Below are positions 17,060 to 25,653 of a DNA stretch of 64,000 nucleotides, one piece after another; position 1 is the first letter of the stretch; each line of letters begins with the position of its first letter. This DNA is from Streptomyces sp. M41(2017). Its GTDB lineage: Bacteria; Actinomycetota; Actinomycetes; Streptomycetales; Streptomycetaceae. The position numbers and the translations under genes are program-made. Below the pieces are notes generated by a model that searched no databases, was not told the origin of the DNA, and saw nothing but the letters and a program-made list of their open reading frames with translations. The stretch lies in the NCBI RefSeq assembly GCF_002078175.1, contig NZ_MWFK01000001.1, positions 1,550,001 through 1,614,000 of the forward strand, written 5' to 3'.

Positions 17060-17996
17060 GGCCCCCCGGGGCGGCCCGTGGGCCGCTCTGGCTCCGGCCC
17101 GCGCCGGCGGTCCCGCCGTCCCGTCCCCGGGCGCCCGTGAAGGCGTAGGCGGCGAAGTCCGCGACGGGGCGGTAGCCGATGCGCCGGTAGAGGCCGTTGC
17201 TCGTGGGATGGGCGAGGTCGGCGAAGAGCAGTACCTCCTGGGCTCCGGCCGTCCGCGCGGCCCGGCTCACCTCGACGGTGACGGCGCCGGCGTAGCCGCG
17301 GCCGCGCAGGGAGGCCGGGGTGTAGACGGGGCCGACGCGCACTTGGCCGGCGACCGGCGGTGTCGCGCCCGCCATCGCGACCGGGGTGCCGTCGGGCGTC
17401 TCCCAGAGCGAGACCCCGCCGTAGGAGATCCGGTCGTCGGCCCACTCCCCTTCGTCGCGCTGCGCGGTCCCGCCGATGGCGTCGGCGAAGTCCCGGTACC
17501 AGCGGGCGAGCAGCCCCCGGTCGGCGGCGTTCGCCACCCTGGCGCGCCCGGCGGGCACGGGGCCGGGAGGCGTCAGGTCCGCGAGCCGGTACAGCCGATC
17601 GCTGCCGTCCCGTACCGCCGTGGCCCCCGTGCGCCGCCGCCAGGCCTCGGCGAAGGCGCCGCCCGTGTCCGGCTCCGCCATGACGCCGGGCAGCGCGCCG
17701 TCCACGTCCGCGAGCCGCGCGGCGAGGGCGTCCGCGTCCCGCTCGTCCACGGCCGTGAGGTTCAGCCGGTACGGCGGCGTGCGGAAGAAGGCCCCACGAA
17801 CGGCACCGCCCCGCTCCAGCACGCCGAAGAGCGGCGGGTCATCGCCGTACCCGCCCGTCCCCCGCCTGCGCAGGGCGTCCGTCACCGTCAGCGCAACCGT
17901 GTGCCGCGCGGGCCTCGACCGCAGGAAGCCCCCGGCCCGGCCGAGGAACTCGTCGAGGTCGCGGGTGAGCTGCCAGTCGTACGCCACGGACGTCAT
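17007..17996 (-). CDS. GNAT-family N-acetyltransferase
   Basis: 329 residues. The GNAT acetyl-CoA loop is VRVGPVYTPASLRGRGYAGA near residue 220-240, and SNGLYRRIGYRPV completes the domain near 280. The N-terminal half is a divergent GNAT-like or DUF4081-like module. The last 40 residues are low-complexity Gly/Ser/Arg and lie across the 3' end of the oxidase gene on the other strand, as if the original stop had been lost. Substrate unknown. Confidence 0.75.
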   Translation of the reverse strand: MTSVAYDWQLTRDLDEFLGRAGGFLRSRPARHTVALTVTDALRRRGTGGYGDDPPLFGVLERGGAVRGAFFRTPPYRLNLTAVDERDADALAARLADVDGALPGVMAEPDTGGAFAEAWRRRTGATAVRDGSDRLYRLADLTPPGPVPAGRARVANAADRGLLARWYRDFADAIGGTAQRDEGEWADDRISYGGVSLWETPDGTPVAMAGATPPVAGQVRVGPVYTPASLRGRGYAGAVTVEVSRAARTAGAQEVLLFADLAHPTSNGLYRRIGYRPVADFAAYAFTGARGRDGGTAGAGRSQSGPRAAPGGLRATAGPSSSPRSCGGR

Positions 17997-18098
17997 ACGC
18001 GATGATCCCGTGAGCCCGTGGCCGGACGCCTCGGGTTTTTCGGCGGTCGTCCGCCCCGGACCCGCTCCCGCCGGGCTCCGGGAGGCCGCCGGCCTGCC

Positions 18099-18704
18099 TC
18101 ACCCCCCGGCCGCCGGCTCCGGGTCCCCCGCGACGCGGCCGTGCAGGTGGACGTCGCGGAACGCGTCGTGGCGGCCCGCCTCGAACATGGCGCCGCGCAG
18201 GGTTCCCTCGGCTCGGAAACCGCAGCGTTCGGCGACGTGGCAGGAGATCTCGTGGCCCAGGGCGTGGCCGAGTTCCAGGCGGTTCAGGGCGAGGTCGTCG
18301 AAGCCGTGGCGGGCGGCGAGGGTCAGGGCGCGGGTGGCGACCCGGCGGCCCCGCGCGTCCGGGAGGACCCAGTAGCCGACGCGGGCGGAGCTCATGACGT
18401 GGTCGATCTCGTTGACGCCGATGTGGCCCAGGATCTCGCCGCTCTCCGCTTCCGTGACGCAGAACGAGACGTTGGTGCCGTTCGTGGCGCTCGCGATCCG
18501 GGACCGCAGCGCCTCCCGGGCGCCGTCGATGTCCCGGACGAACCGCAGCGGGGTGTTCCAGCGCTGGAACTCCGGATCCGTCAGCCCGCGCAGAAACGCC
18601 GAGACGTCGGCGTCCGACTCCGCTTCCCAGGGACGCAGCCGAAGACCGAGCCCGCTCAGCTCGGGAAACGGGTGGACGGCGAACTGTTCGTGGACCTCGG
18701 CCAT
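18099..18704 (-). CDS. RimJ/RimL-type GNAT acetyltransferase
   Basis: 201 residues from the ATG at 18704 (MAEVHEQF). Features typical of protein N-terminal or amino-acid acetyltransferases are LRPWEAESDADVSAFLRGL, the ARVGYWVLPDARGRRVATRA acetyl-CoA loop near residue 110 and NRLELGHALGHEISCHVAERCGF near 150. It lies on the same strand as the DUF35/DoxX genes upstream with a 30-bp gap, so it may be the last gene of that unit. Substrate is not predictable. Confidence 0.78.
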   Translation of the reverse strand: MAEVHEQFAVHPFPELSGLGLRLRPWEAESDADVSAFLRGLTDPEFQRWNTPLRFVRDIDGAREALRSRIASATNGTNVSFCVTEAESGEILGHIGVNEIDHVMSSARVGYWVLPDARGRRVATRALTLAARHGFDDLALNRLELGHALGHEISCHVAERCGFRAEGTLRGAMFEAGRHDAFRDVHLHGRVAGDPEPAAGG

Positions 18705-18735
18705 CCAGCCATTGAAACCCCTTCGGCCACCGGGG

Positions 18736-19182
18736 TCACGTCCGGGGCCGTCCCGGCCCACCCGCCCCGGCCGGCCCGAAGACGGGGATCCCGGACCGGA
18801 AAGCGACCTCCAGGTCCATGCCGATCCGCAGCTCCGCGTGCTCGCATCCGACGACCTCGGTCATCATCCGGGGCCCCTCCGCCAGGTCGACGACGGCGGC
18901 GACGTACGGCACACGGCTCCCGAACGGCGGCAGGTCGTTCCGGTGGACGACGGACCAGGTGTAGAGCGTGGCCCGGCCGCTCGCGGGCCGCCAGCTCACG
19001 TCCTCGCTCCAGCAGAGCGGGCAGAACTCCCGGGGGTAGTGGTGGACGCGGTCGCAGGCCGCGCAGTGCCGGATCAGCAGCCGCCCCTCGGCCGCCGCGT
19101 CCCAGTAGGGGCGGGTGAACGCGTCCACGTCCGGCAGGTCGAGGCCGCGCTGCGTCCCCGGCCCGCCCACCGTCCCGCTCAC
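18736..19182 (-). CDS. Zn-ribbon/OB-fold DUF35 protein
   Basis: 148 residues from a GTG that overlaps the DoxX stop by four bases (GTGA). Zinc ribbon Cys pairs are HCAAC and FCPLC near residues 32-48; the OB fold follows (LYTWSVVHRND, VPYVAAVVDL). DUF35 proteins normally sit beside and bind a thiolase-fold enzyme. Here the neighbour is a DoxX membrane protein, so its thiolase partner is probably the orphan at 15143. An operator lies upstream of the pair at 19682. Confidence 0.83.
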   Translation of the reverse strand: MSGTVGGPGTQRGLDLPDVDAFTRPYWDAAAEGRLLIRHCAACDRVHHYPREFCPLCWSEDVSWRPASGRATLYTWSVVHRNDLPPFGSRVPYVAAVVDLAEGPRMMTEVVGCEHAELRIGMDLEVAFRSGIPVFGPAGAGGPGRPRT

Positions 19183-19631
19183 CGGAACAGTCCCAGCGCG
19201 TCGTCCAGCGACCAGGTCTGCCAGGCCATCCCGAACAGCGCGACGGCCGAGATCAGCGCCATCATCGCGTTCTGCCCCTGCTCCGCCCAGTCGTGGATCA
19301 TCAGCGTGAAGTAGAGGAGATTGAGGAGCAGGCCCGCGATCAGGGCGACGGGGGTGAGGAATCCGGCCACCAGGCCGAGCCCGAGGGCCAGTTCGGCGTA
19401 CACGACGACGTACGCCATCGCCCGCGGGCGCGGGGCGACGACGGTGTCGAAGCCCGAACGCACCGCTCCCCACCGGTGCTTGTGCGCGACGTCCGCCGCC
19501 CACGCGATCCCGGTCCCCCGCTCGAACCAGCCCTTCTTGTCCTTGTGCCGCCAGCTCTCCAGCCACCACAGCCCGAGGCCGATCCGCAGCACGGCCAGCC
19601 ACTCCGCACCGCCGAGCCAGATCGTGTCCAT
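19179..19631 (-). CDS. DoxX-family membrane protein
   Basis: 150 residues with about four membrane helices (AEWLAVLRIGLGLWWL, MAYVVVYAELALGLGLVAGF, VALIAGLLLNLLYFTLMI, NAMMALISAVALFGMAW) and a cytosolic loop rich in Lys/Trp. DoxX-like proteins occur as quinone-linked oxidoreductase or redox-stress subunits. The start has GGGGAGG 10 bp upstream. It is translationally coupled to the DUF35 gene behind it, and both share the operator at 19682, which places this membrane protein in the catabolic regulon. Its role there is unknown. Confidence 0.8.
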   Translation of the reverse strand: MDTIWLGGAEWLAVLRIGLGLWWLESWRHKDKKGWFERGTGIAWAADVAHKHRWGAVRSGFDTVVAPRPRAMAYVVVYAELALGLGLVAGFLTPVALIAGLLLNLLYFTLMIHDWAEQGQNAMMALISAVALFGMAWQTWSLDDALGLFR

Positions 19632-19681
19632 GGAGCAACCTCCCGGGGAACGCCGTGGGTGCGGCCGGCCGAAGCCGTATC

Positions 19682-19696
19682 TGACGGTACGTCAGT
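19682..19696. promoter_or_regulatory. CTGAC-N5-GTCAG operator (copy 5)
   Basis: CTGACGGTACGTCAG, flanked by TAT and TTTC, 50 bp upstream of the DoxX start. It contains an internal 13-bp palindrome, the most symmetric copy in the window. Confidence 0.78.
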
Positions 19697-20066
19697 TTCG
19701 ATGTTCCGGGCAGGCGCGCGCAAGAGGCGGGGCACGGACACCCTTGCGGTCCGGGCGTGGACGCCCGTGCGGGCGGGGCGAGTTGGGCCGCACGCTCGAC
19801 CGCCCGCGCGGAGTCACCCCCGCGCGACGCACCCGCGCTCCGGCGAAGGGGCCCCGGAGCGCCACGCCCCCTCGTCCCCTCACCCCCGAACGGGCCGTGG
19901 ACCCACCCCCCACCTGCCACGATCACTCCCTTCCCGCCCCCCTCCACCCCGATGAGGTGACCTACGCCACCGGCCGCACCCCTCCTCCACCAGCCGTGAT
20001 CAGTTCGCAACCGATTCCGGTCTTGACCGAGACCTATCAACCGAAGTCGTGATTACGCTCGCGCAC
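19697..20066. other. Intergenic region before the flavin monooxygenase
   Basis: 370 bp without a supported gene. It is C-rich and has no operator palindrome. The only element I see is TACGCT (20054-20059), a -10 hexamer 7 bp before the ATG at 20067, suggesting a leaderless monooxygenase message. Confidence 0.45.
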
Positions 20067-21281
20067 ATGGCCGACTCGACTGCTTCCACGACATCCCGCC
20101 CGGTGCCGTCCCACGAGGACCGCCCCGTGTACGTGATCGGGGGCGGCCCCGGCGGACTCGCCGCGGCGCACGCGCTGCGCGCCCGGGGCGTACGGGCCGT
20201 CGTGCTGGAGAAGTCGGACCAGGTCGGCGCGTCCTGGCGGCGGCACTACGACCGGCTCCACCTGCACACCACCCGGCGCCTCTCGGCGCTTCCGGGACTC
20301 CCGATGCCGCGCAGGTTCGGACGCTGGGTGTCGCGCGACAACGTGGTGCGCTACCTGGAGAAGTACGCCGAGCACCACCAGTTGGAGATCGTCACCGGCG
20401 TCGAGGTCTCACGCATCGAGCCCGCCCCGGGCGGCGACGGCTGGCTGCTGCACGCCACCGGCGGCCGGGAGCTGACCGGCAGCGCCGTGGTCGTGGCGAC
20501 CGGCTACAACCACACCCCGCGCATCCCCGACTGGCCCGGCCGCGACACGTACACCGGTGAGCTGCTGCACGCCGGCGAGTACCGCAACCCCGCGCCCCAC
20601 GCCGGCCGCGACGTCCTCGTCGTCGGCGTGGGCAACACGGGCGCCGAGATCGCCGTGGACCTCGTCGAGGGCGGGGCCGCGCGCGTACGGCTCTCGGTGC
20701 GCACCGCGCCGCACATCGTCCGGCGCTCCACGGCAGGCTGGGCGGCCCAGTTCACGGGGATCGCCGTACGGCGCCTCCCGGTCCGTCTGGTGGACGCGCT
20801 CGCCGGACCGATGGCGAAGCTGAGCGTGCCCGACCTGGCCGCGCAGGGCCTGCCCCGGCCCGACACCGGGCTCTACTCCCGGGTCAACGAGGGGTCCATC
20901 CCCGTGCAGGACGTCGGCCTCATCGACGCCGTGCGCAAGGGGAACGTCGAGGTCGTGGCCGCGGTGGAGGGATTCGAGGACGGCAAGGTGGTCCTCGCGG
21001 ACGGCGACAGGATCGGCCCGGACACCGTGATCGCCGCGACCGGCTACGACCGCGCCCTGGAGGGCCTCGTCGGACACCTCGGCGTGCTCGACGGCCGTGG
21101 CCGTCCGGCCGTGCACGGCGCGCGCACCCCGAAGGACGCGCCCGGCCTGTACTTCACCGGGTTCACCAACCCGATCAGCGGCATGTTCCGCGAACTGGCC
21201 CTGGACGCGGAGAAGATCGCGAAGGCGGTCGCCCGGCACACCGGTTCCGCACGCCGGGACACGGCGGCCACCACGGGCTGA
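20067..21281 (+). CDS. Flavin-containing monooxygenase (FMO/Baeyer-Villiger type)
   Basis: 404 residues. FAD-binding GGGPGG is near residue 28 (VYVIGGGPGGLAAAHAL), the NADPH-binding VVGVGNTGAEIA near 190, and an ATGY motif follows each nucleotide-binding half (VVATGYNHTP, VIAATGYDRA). The FMO fingerprint FxGxxxHxxx(Y/F) is represented only by YTGELLHAGEYR, so exact class is uncertain. Such enzymes oxygenate N, S or ketone carbons with NADPH and O2. A GTG at 20049 is an alternative start; ATG 20067 fits the leaderless -10. It has no operator of the catabolic regulon. Confidence 0.83.
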   Translation: MADSTASTTSRPVPSHEDRPVYVIGGGPGGLAAAHALRARGVRAVVLEKSDQVGASWRRHYDRLHLHTTRRLSALPGLPMPRRFGRWVSRDNVVRYLEKYAEHHQLEIVTGVEVSRIEPAPGGDGWLLHATGGRELTGSAVVVATGYNHTPRIPDWPGRDTYTGELLHAGEYRNPAPHAGRDVLVVGVGNTGAEIAVDLVEGGAARVRLSVRTAPHIVRRSTAGWAAQFTGIAVRRLPVRLVDALAGPMAKLSVPDLAAQGLPRPDTGLYSRVNEGSIPVQDVGLIDAVRKGNVEVVAAVEGFEDGKVVLADGDRIGPDTVIAATGYDRALEGLVGHLGVLDGRGRPAVHGARTPKDAPGLYFTGFTNPISGMFRELALDAEKIAKAVARHTGSARRDTAATTG

Positions 21282-21381
21282 ACCGCTTCCCTTCTCCGCC
21301 CTTCGCGAAAGGCGCAATCCGCTCCGGCGAACGCGTCGCGGAGGCGGAGGAGGAGGTCAGGGCCGCACTGTGACAGCCCAC

Positions 21382-21411
21382 GGCGCCCCGCCCGTGCACG
21401 GGCGGGGCGCC
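21382..21411. terminator. Bidirectional terminator, 30-bp perfect palindrome
   Basis: GGCGCCCCGCCCGTG followed at once by its exact complement. It lies between the convergent monooxygenase and SRPBCC genes and would end both transcripts. Confidence 0.8.
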
Positions 21412-21429
21412 GCCGTCACGCGGCCCCGG

Positions 21430-21855
21430 TCAGGAGGCCGCCGTCAGTTCCGCCAGCTTCTGGAACTCGCCGAGGTCGTAGTTGGCGAGCGTCGAGTCGA
21501 GGTTCGTGAGCGCGCCGAGCCGCTCGACGAAGCCCTTGGGGTCGTACTCGATCTGCACGGTGACGCGGCTGGTCGTGTCGCTCAGCCGGTGGAAGGTGAC
21601 CACTCCGGCGTGTTCGACGCCCTCCACGGTGTGCCAGGCGATGCGGTCCTCCGGGACCACCTCGGTGAGCTCCGCGACGAAGTTCTTGTCGGCGCCGGGC
21701 AGTTGGAGCTGCCAGGCGAAGCGCTGTCCGTCCAGCCTGTCGACCCGGCGCACGTGGCTCAGGAAGGCCGGCCACCGGGTGACGTCGCTCCACAGTGCCC
21801 ATGAGACGGAGACGGGGGCCTGGACATCGACGGTTTCGACCAGAGAGGCGGACAA
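21430..21855 (-). CDS. SRPBCC-family (polyketide cyclase/dehydrase-like) protein
   Basis: 141 residues of the START/Bet v1-like fold that binds hydrophobic ligands in a helix-grip cavity: VDVQAPVSVSWALWSDVTRWPAF, then strands ending VTVQIEYDPKGFVERLG and a long C-terminal helix. Members include aromatase/cyclases, hydroxylase-coupled ligand carriers and many of unknown role. It follows a possible RBS within GAGGAGTCGCC. Function is not predictable from context. Confidence 0.75.
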   Translation of the reverse strand: MSASLVETVDVQAPVSVSWALWSDVTRWPAFLSHVRRVDRLDGQRFAWQLQLPGADKNFVAELTEVVPEDRIAWHTVEGVEHAGVVTFHRLSDTTSRVTVQIEYDPKGFVERLGALTNLDSTLANYDLGEFQKLAELTAAS

Positions 21856-21925
21856 GGCGACTCCTCACAGATTCCGGGCTCCGGACGGAGCGTTCCGGCG
21901 GTTCCGAGTACCCCCACCGGGACCA

Positions 21926-22266
21926 CGCATGCGACGCCGCCCGCTACCAGGCCGAGCAGGAGGCAGAGGCCCGCCGCATCGCCCTGGCCGAGCAGGCCGA
22001 GGCGGACGCCCGGCGCTCCCCGCTGACGGGTGAGGGCGAGAAGGCGCACCGCGCCGCGCTCGCCGACGCGGTCCGGACCGAGGGCGAGGCCGAGGCCGCC
22101 GCGATCGGCGCCAAGGGGGCCCCGAGGCCGAGGCGATGCGCAAGAAAGCCGACGCCTGCGCCCGGTACGGTGACGCGGCCGTGCCGCAGACGCCGGTCGA
22201 GGTGCTGCCGCAGGTCGTCGCCAAGGCGTCCGGGCCGCTGAGCGCCAACGACAGGATGACGGTCCT
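21926..22266 (+). pseudogene. Flotillin/SPFH C-terminal remnant (frameshifted)
   Basis: In frame with 21927 the sequence reads AARYQAEQEAEARRIALAEQ and TGEGEKAHRAALADAV, typical of the Glu/Ala-rich coiled coil of flotillins. Near 22115-22124 similarity jumps frame by one base and continues as EAEAMRKKADACARYGDAAV and VEVLPQVVAKASGPL, the conserved flotillin C-terminus. No start, SPFH domain or stop context is present. I infer a decayed gene fragment, followed within 30 bp by the operators of the synthetase gene. Confidence 0.72.
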
Positions 22267-22292
22267 CCGAGCCTTTGCCTGCACAACTATTC

Positions 22293-22307
22293 CTGACACG
22301 GCGTCAG
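22293..22307. promoter_or_regulatory. CTGAC-N5-GTCAG operator (copy 6)
   Basis: CTGACACGGCGTCAG, perfect arms, 61 bp before the NDP-forming synthetase start. Tandem with copy 7, centres 24 bp apart. Confidence 0.75.
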
Positions 22308-22316
22308 TTACGTAAT

Positions 22317-22331
22317 CTGACAGTGCGTCAG
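22317..22331. promoter_or_regulatory. CTGAC-N5-GTCAG operator (copy 7)
   Basis: CTGACAGTGCGTCAG, perfect arms, within TAATCTGAC and GTCAGTTATC flanks, 36 bp before the synthetase start. Confidence 0.75.
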
Positions 22332-22367
22332 TTATCAGTTGGCTGTCACACAGGAGCGGGCGGACCG

Positions 22368-24593
22368 ATGCTTGGATCAACCCACGGCACCCTCACCACC
22401 GACTCCCGCCGGGCCCGGGTCATCGCCTGCGGCGAGCAACCTTCGCCGGTCGTGCACGGACGGCCGGCCGAGGTCGACGACCTGGACGTCAGCGGGCGCC
22501 CGCTGTACGCCGACGCACCCGACCTGGACCGGTTCTTCCGGCCCGGGTCGGTGGCCGTGATCGGCGCCTCCGACGCGGAGGGGCGGCCGAACACCGGGAT
22601 CACCCGGCAGCTGATCGGCTGGGCCGAGCGGGTCGGCGCCCGGCTGCACCCCGTGCACCCCACCCGGGCGTCCGTCTTCGGCCTGCCCTGCCTCCCCTCC
22701 GTCGCGGACCTGCCCGAACAGGTCGACCTGGCCGTCCTGCTGGTGGCGGACCCCCTCCCGGTGATCGAGGAACTCGCCGAGGCGAAGGTGCGGTTCGCGG
22801 TCGCCTTCGCCTCCGGGTTCGCCGAGACGGGGGCCGAGGGCGCCGCGGCGCAGACCCGGCTCGCCGACGCCGTGCGCCGCTCGGGCCTGCGGCTGCTCGG
22901 GCCCAACACCAACCTCAACGCCTTCGAGCACTTCCGCGACGACCTGGAGGGCCCCTCGGTCGCGCTGATCACCCAGTCCGGACACCAGGGGCGCCCGGTG
23001 TTCGCCCTGCAGCAGCTCGGTGTCCGCCTCTCCCACTGGGCTCCCACCGGCAACGAGGCCGACCTGGAGACCGCCGACTTCATCTCCTACTTCGCCGAGC
23101 GGCCCGAGGTCGGCGCCATCGCCTGCTACATCGAGGGCCTCAAGGACGGCCGTTCCTTTCTGCTCGCCGCCGACCGTGCCGCCCGGCGCAAGGTGCCCGT
23201 CGTCGCGGTCAAGGTCGGCCGCACCGAGACCGGCTCACGGACCGCCGCCTCGCACACCGGCAAACTGACCGGCGCCGACGCGGTGGTGGACGCGGCGATG
23301 CGGCAGTACGGCGTGATCCGCGTCGACGGACTCGACGAGCTCCAGGACACCGCCGCCCTGCTGGCCCGCGCCCGCGCTCCGCAGGCCGACGGCGTCGTGG
23401 TCTATTCGATCTCCGGGGGCACGGGGGCGCACTTCGCTGACCTGGCCGGCGCGGCGGGCCTCGACCTGCCCGTGCTGTCCGACGCCAAGCAGGCCGAACT
23501 GCACACGTGGATACCGGACTACCTGAACGTCGCCAATCCGGTCGACAACGGCGGCCACCCCGTCGGCGACTGGCGCGGCCCGAAGATCATCGAAGCGCTC
23601 CTCGCCGACCCGGCCGTCGGCGTGCTGATCTGCCCCATCACCGGCCCCTTCCCGCCGATGAGCGACAAGCTGGCGCAGGATCTGGTGGACGCGGCGGAGC
23701 GGACGGACAAGCTGGTGTGCGTGGTCTGGGGGTCGCCGGTCGGCACCGAGGACGCCTACCGCACGACCCTGCTCGGCTCCTCCCGGGTCGCGACCTTCCG
23801 CACCTTCGCCAACTGCATCACCGCCGTCCGCGCCCACCTGGACCACGCGCGGTTCACCGCCGCCTACCGCTCGCCCTTCGACGAGGCCCCGCGCACCCCC
23901 TCTCCCTCGTTCCGCAAGGCGCAGGCGCTGATGCGCCCGGGTCACCAGCTCAGCGAACACGCGGCCAAGCAGCTGCTGCGCGCGTACGGGATCCGGGTGC
24001 CGCGCGAGCAGTTGGTGACCAGCGCGGCGGCCGCCGTGCGCGCGGCGAGCCAGGTGGGCTACCCGGTGGTCATGAAGGCGTCCGGCGCGCAGCTCGCCCA
24101 CAAGACGGAACTCGGCCTCGTGAAGATCGGGCTGACCTCCGCCAGCCAGGTCCGCGACGCCTACCGCGAGCTGACCGACATCGCCCGCTACGAGGGGCTG
24201 CCGCTGGACGGTGTCCTCGTGTGCCAGATGGTGGAGCGGGGCGTCGAGATGGTGGTCGGGGTGACGCACGACCAGCTCTTCGGGCCGACCGTGACCGTCG
24301 GGCTCGGCGGGGTGCTCGTCGAGGTGCTGCGCGACGCGGCCGTACGCGTGCCGCCCTTCGGCGACGGCGAGGCGCGGGCCATGCTCTCGGAACTGCGCGG
24401 CCGGGCCCTGCTCGACGGGGTGCGCGGGGCGCCGCCGGCGGATGTGGACGCGCTGGTCGAGGTCGTCGTCCGGGTGCAGCGGATGGCGCTCGAACTCGGG
24501 GACGAGATCTCCGAGCTGGACATCAACCCGCTGATGGTGCTGCCCCGCGGGCAGGGAGCGGTGGCCCTGGACGCCCTGGTGGTGTGCAGCTGA
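22368..24593 (+). CDS. NDP-forming acyl-CoA synthetase (acetyl-CoA synthetase/ATP-grasp type)
   Basis: 741 residues. Residues 50-180 are a CoA-binding Rossmann domain (FFRPGSVAVIGASD), 190-480 the succinyl-CoA-ligase-like domains with the phosphohistidine motif SHTGKLTGAD near 305, and 510-741 an ATP-grasp domain (YPVVMKASGAQLAHKTELG). Such single-chain enzymes make acyl-CoA from acid, ATP and CoA with ADP release, or run in reverse. Both subunits are fused in the alpha-beta order. The ATG at 22368 has AGGAG 11 bp upstream. Two operators precede it and the enoyl-CoA hydratase gene follows after 58 bp. Confidence 0.85.
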   Translation: MLGSTHGTLTTDSRRARVIACGEQPSPVVHGRPAEVDDLDVSGRPLYADAPDLDRFFRPGSVAVIGASDAEGRPNTGITRQLIGWAERVGARLHPVHPTRASVFGLPCLPSVADLPEQVDLAVLLVADPLPVIEELAEAKVRFAVAFASGFAETGAEGAAAQTRLADAVRRSGLRLLGPNTNLNAFEHFRDDLEGPSVALITQSGHQGRPVFALQQLGVRLSHWAPTGNEADLETADFISYFAERPEVGAIACYIEGLKDGRSFLLAADRAARRKVPVVAVKVGRTETGSRTAASHTGKLTGADAVVDAAMRQYGVIRVDGLDELQDTAALLARARAPQADGVVVYSISGGTGAHFADLAGAAGLDLPVLSDAKQAELHTWIPDYLNVANPVDNGGHPVGDWRGPKIIEALLADPAVGVLICPITGPFPPMSDKLAQDLVDAAERTDKLVCVVWGSPVGTEDAYRTTLLGSSRVATFRTFANCITAVRAHLDHARFTAAYRSPFDEAPRTPSPSFRKAQALMRPGHQLSEHAAKQLLRAYGIRVPREQLVTSAAAAVRAASQVGYPVVMKASGAQLAHKTELGLVKIGLTSASQVRDAYRELTDIARYEGLPLDGVLVCQMVERGVEMVVGVTHDQLFGPTVTVGLGGVLVEVLRDAAVRVPPFGDGEARAMLSELRGRALLDGVRGAPPADVDALVEVVVRVQRMALELGDEISELDINPLMVLPRGQGAVALDALVVCS

Positions 24594-24651
24594 CCGCCAC
24601 CGCGGCTCCGGCCGACCGCGCGAACACCCCCGTACGAAACGGAGCAGCCCC

Positions 24652-25587
24652 ATGACCGACTCCCGCACGCCCGAACCCCGGACTCCCGCTTCCCCCACGC
24701 CCGTCTCCCCCCGCGCGTCCGACGCCGCGTCCCGCGCCTCCGCGGAGTCCGCGGGCGCCACCGAACCGGCCGATTCCCCCGAACCGGCCGAAAAGCCCCT
24801 CGCCTCCTTGATACGGCACAGCACTGACAACGCCGTCTCGTGGATCACGCTGGACCGGCCCGAGGCGATGAACGCGCTCACCTGGGACCAGCGGGAACGG
24901 GTGATCGCGCTGCTCGCGGAGGCGTCAGCCGACCCGGGGGTGCGGGCGGTGGTGATCACCGCGACCGGCCGCGGCTTCTGCGCGGGCGCCGACCTGCGGG
25001 GCGGTCCGCCGTCGGGTGACCGGGTCGCGGGCGACGTCGCCCGCACCATCCGGCTCGGCGCGCAGCGCCTGATCGGCGCCGTCCTCGACTGCGAGAAACC
25101 GGTGATCGCCGCGGTCAACGGCACGGCGGCCGGGATCGGGGCGCACCTCGCCTTCGCGTGCGACCTCGTCCTGGCGGCCGAACCGGCCCGGTTCATCGAG
25201 GTGTTCGTCCGCCGCGGCCTCGTACCGGACGGCGGCGGCGCCTACCTGCTGCCCCGGCTGATCGGGCCGCAGCGGGCCAAGGAGCTGTTGTTCTTCGGCG
25301 ACGCGCTGAGCGCCGTGGACGCGGAACGGATCGGGCTGGTCAACAGGGTCGTACCGGCGGAGGAGCTGGAGAAGACCGCGCGCGCGTGGGCCGAGCGGCT
25401 CGCCGCCGGGCCGACCCGCGCCCTGGCACTGACGAAGCAGCTCGTCAACGCCTCCCTCGACACCGACCGCGCCGCCGCCTTCGCCGCCGAGGCCGCGGCC
25501 CAGGAGATCAACATGACGACGGCGGACGCCCACGAGGGCGTCGCGAGCTTCGTGGAACGACGCACCCCGCGCTACGAGGGCCGCTGA
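24652..25587 (+). CDS. Enoyl-CoA hydratase/isomerase (PaaG-like, single Asp)
   Basis: 311 residues. Residues 1-48 are a Pro/Ser/Ala-rich tail not typical of the family. The crotonase core begins at WITLDRPEAMNALTW, has the oxyanion segments GFCAGADLRG and NGTAAGIGAHLAFACD, and places Asp rather than Glu in RGLVPDGGGAYLLPRL. That Asp is typical of PaaG-type ring or 2,3-isomerase/hydratases. It probably forms an operon with the synthetase upstream and so falls under the same operators. Confidence 0.83.
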   Translation: MTDSRTPEPRTPASPTPVSPRASDAASRASAESAGATEPADSPEPAEKPLASLIRHSTDNAVSWITLDRPEAMNALTWDQRERVIALLAEASADPGVRAVVITATGRGFCAGADLRGGPPSGDRVAGDVARTIRLGAQRLIGAVLDCEKPVIAAVNGTAAGIGAHLAFACDLVLAAEPARFIEVFVRRGLVPDGGGAYLLPRLIGPQRAKELLFFGDALSAVDAERIGLVNRVVPAEELEKTARAWAERLAAGPTRALALTKQLVNASLDTDRAAAFAAEAAAQEINMTTADAHEGVASFVERRTPRYEGR

Positions 25588-25653
25588 CCCGACCCGCACC
25601 GACGCCCCCGTACCCGGCCTCCGGCCGGGCGCCCGTCGGTCCCGTCAGTCCCG

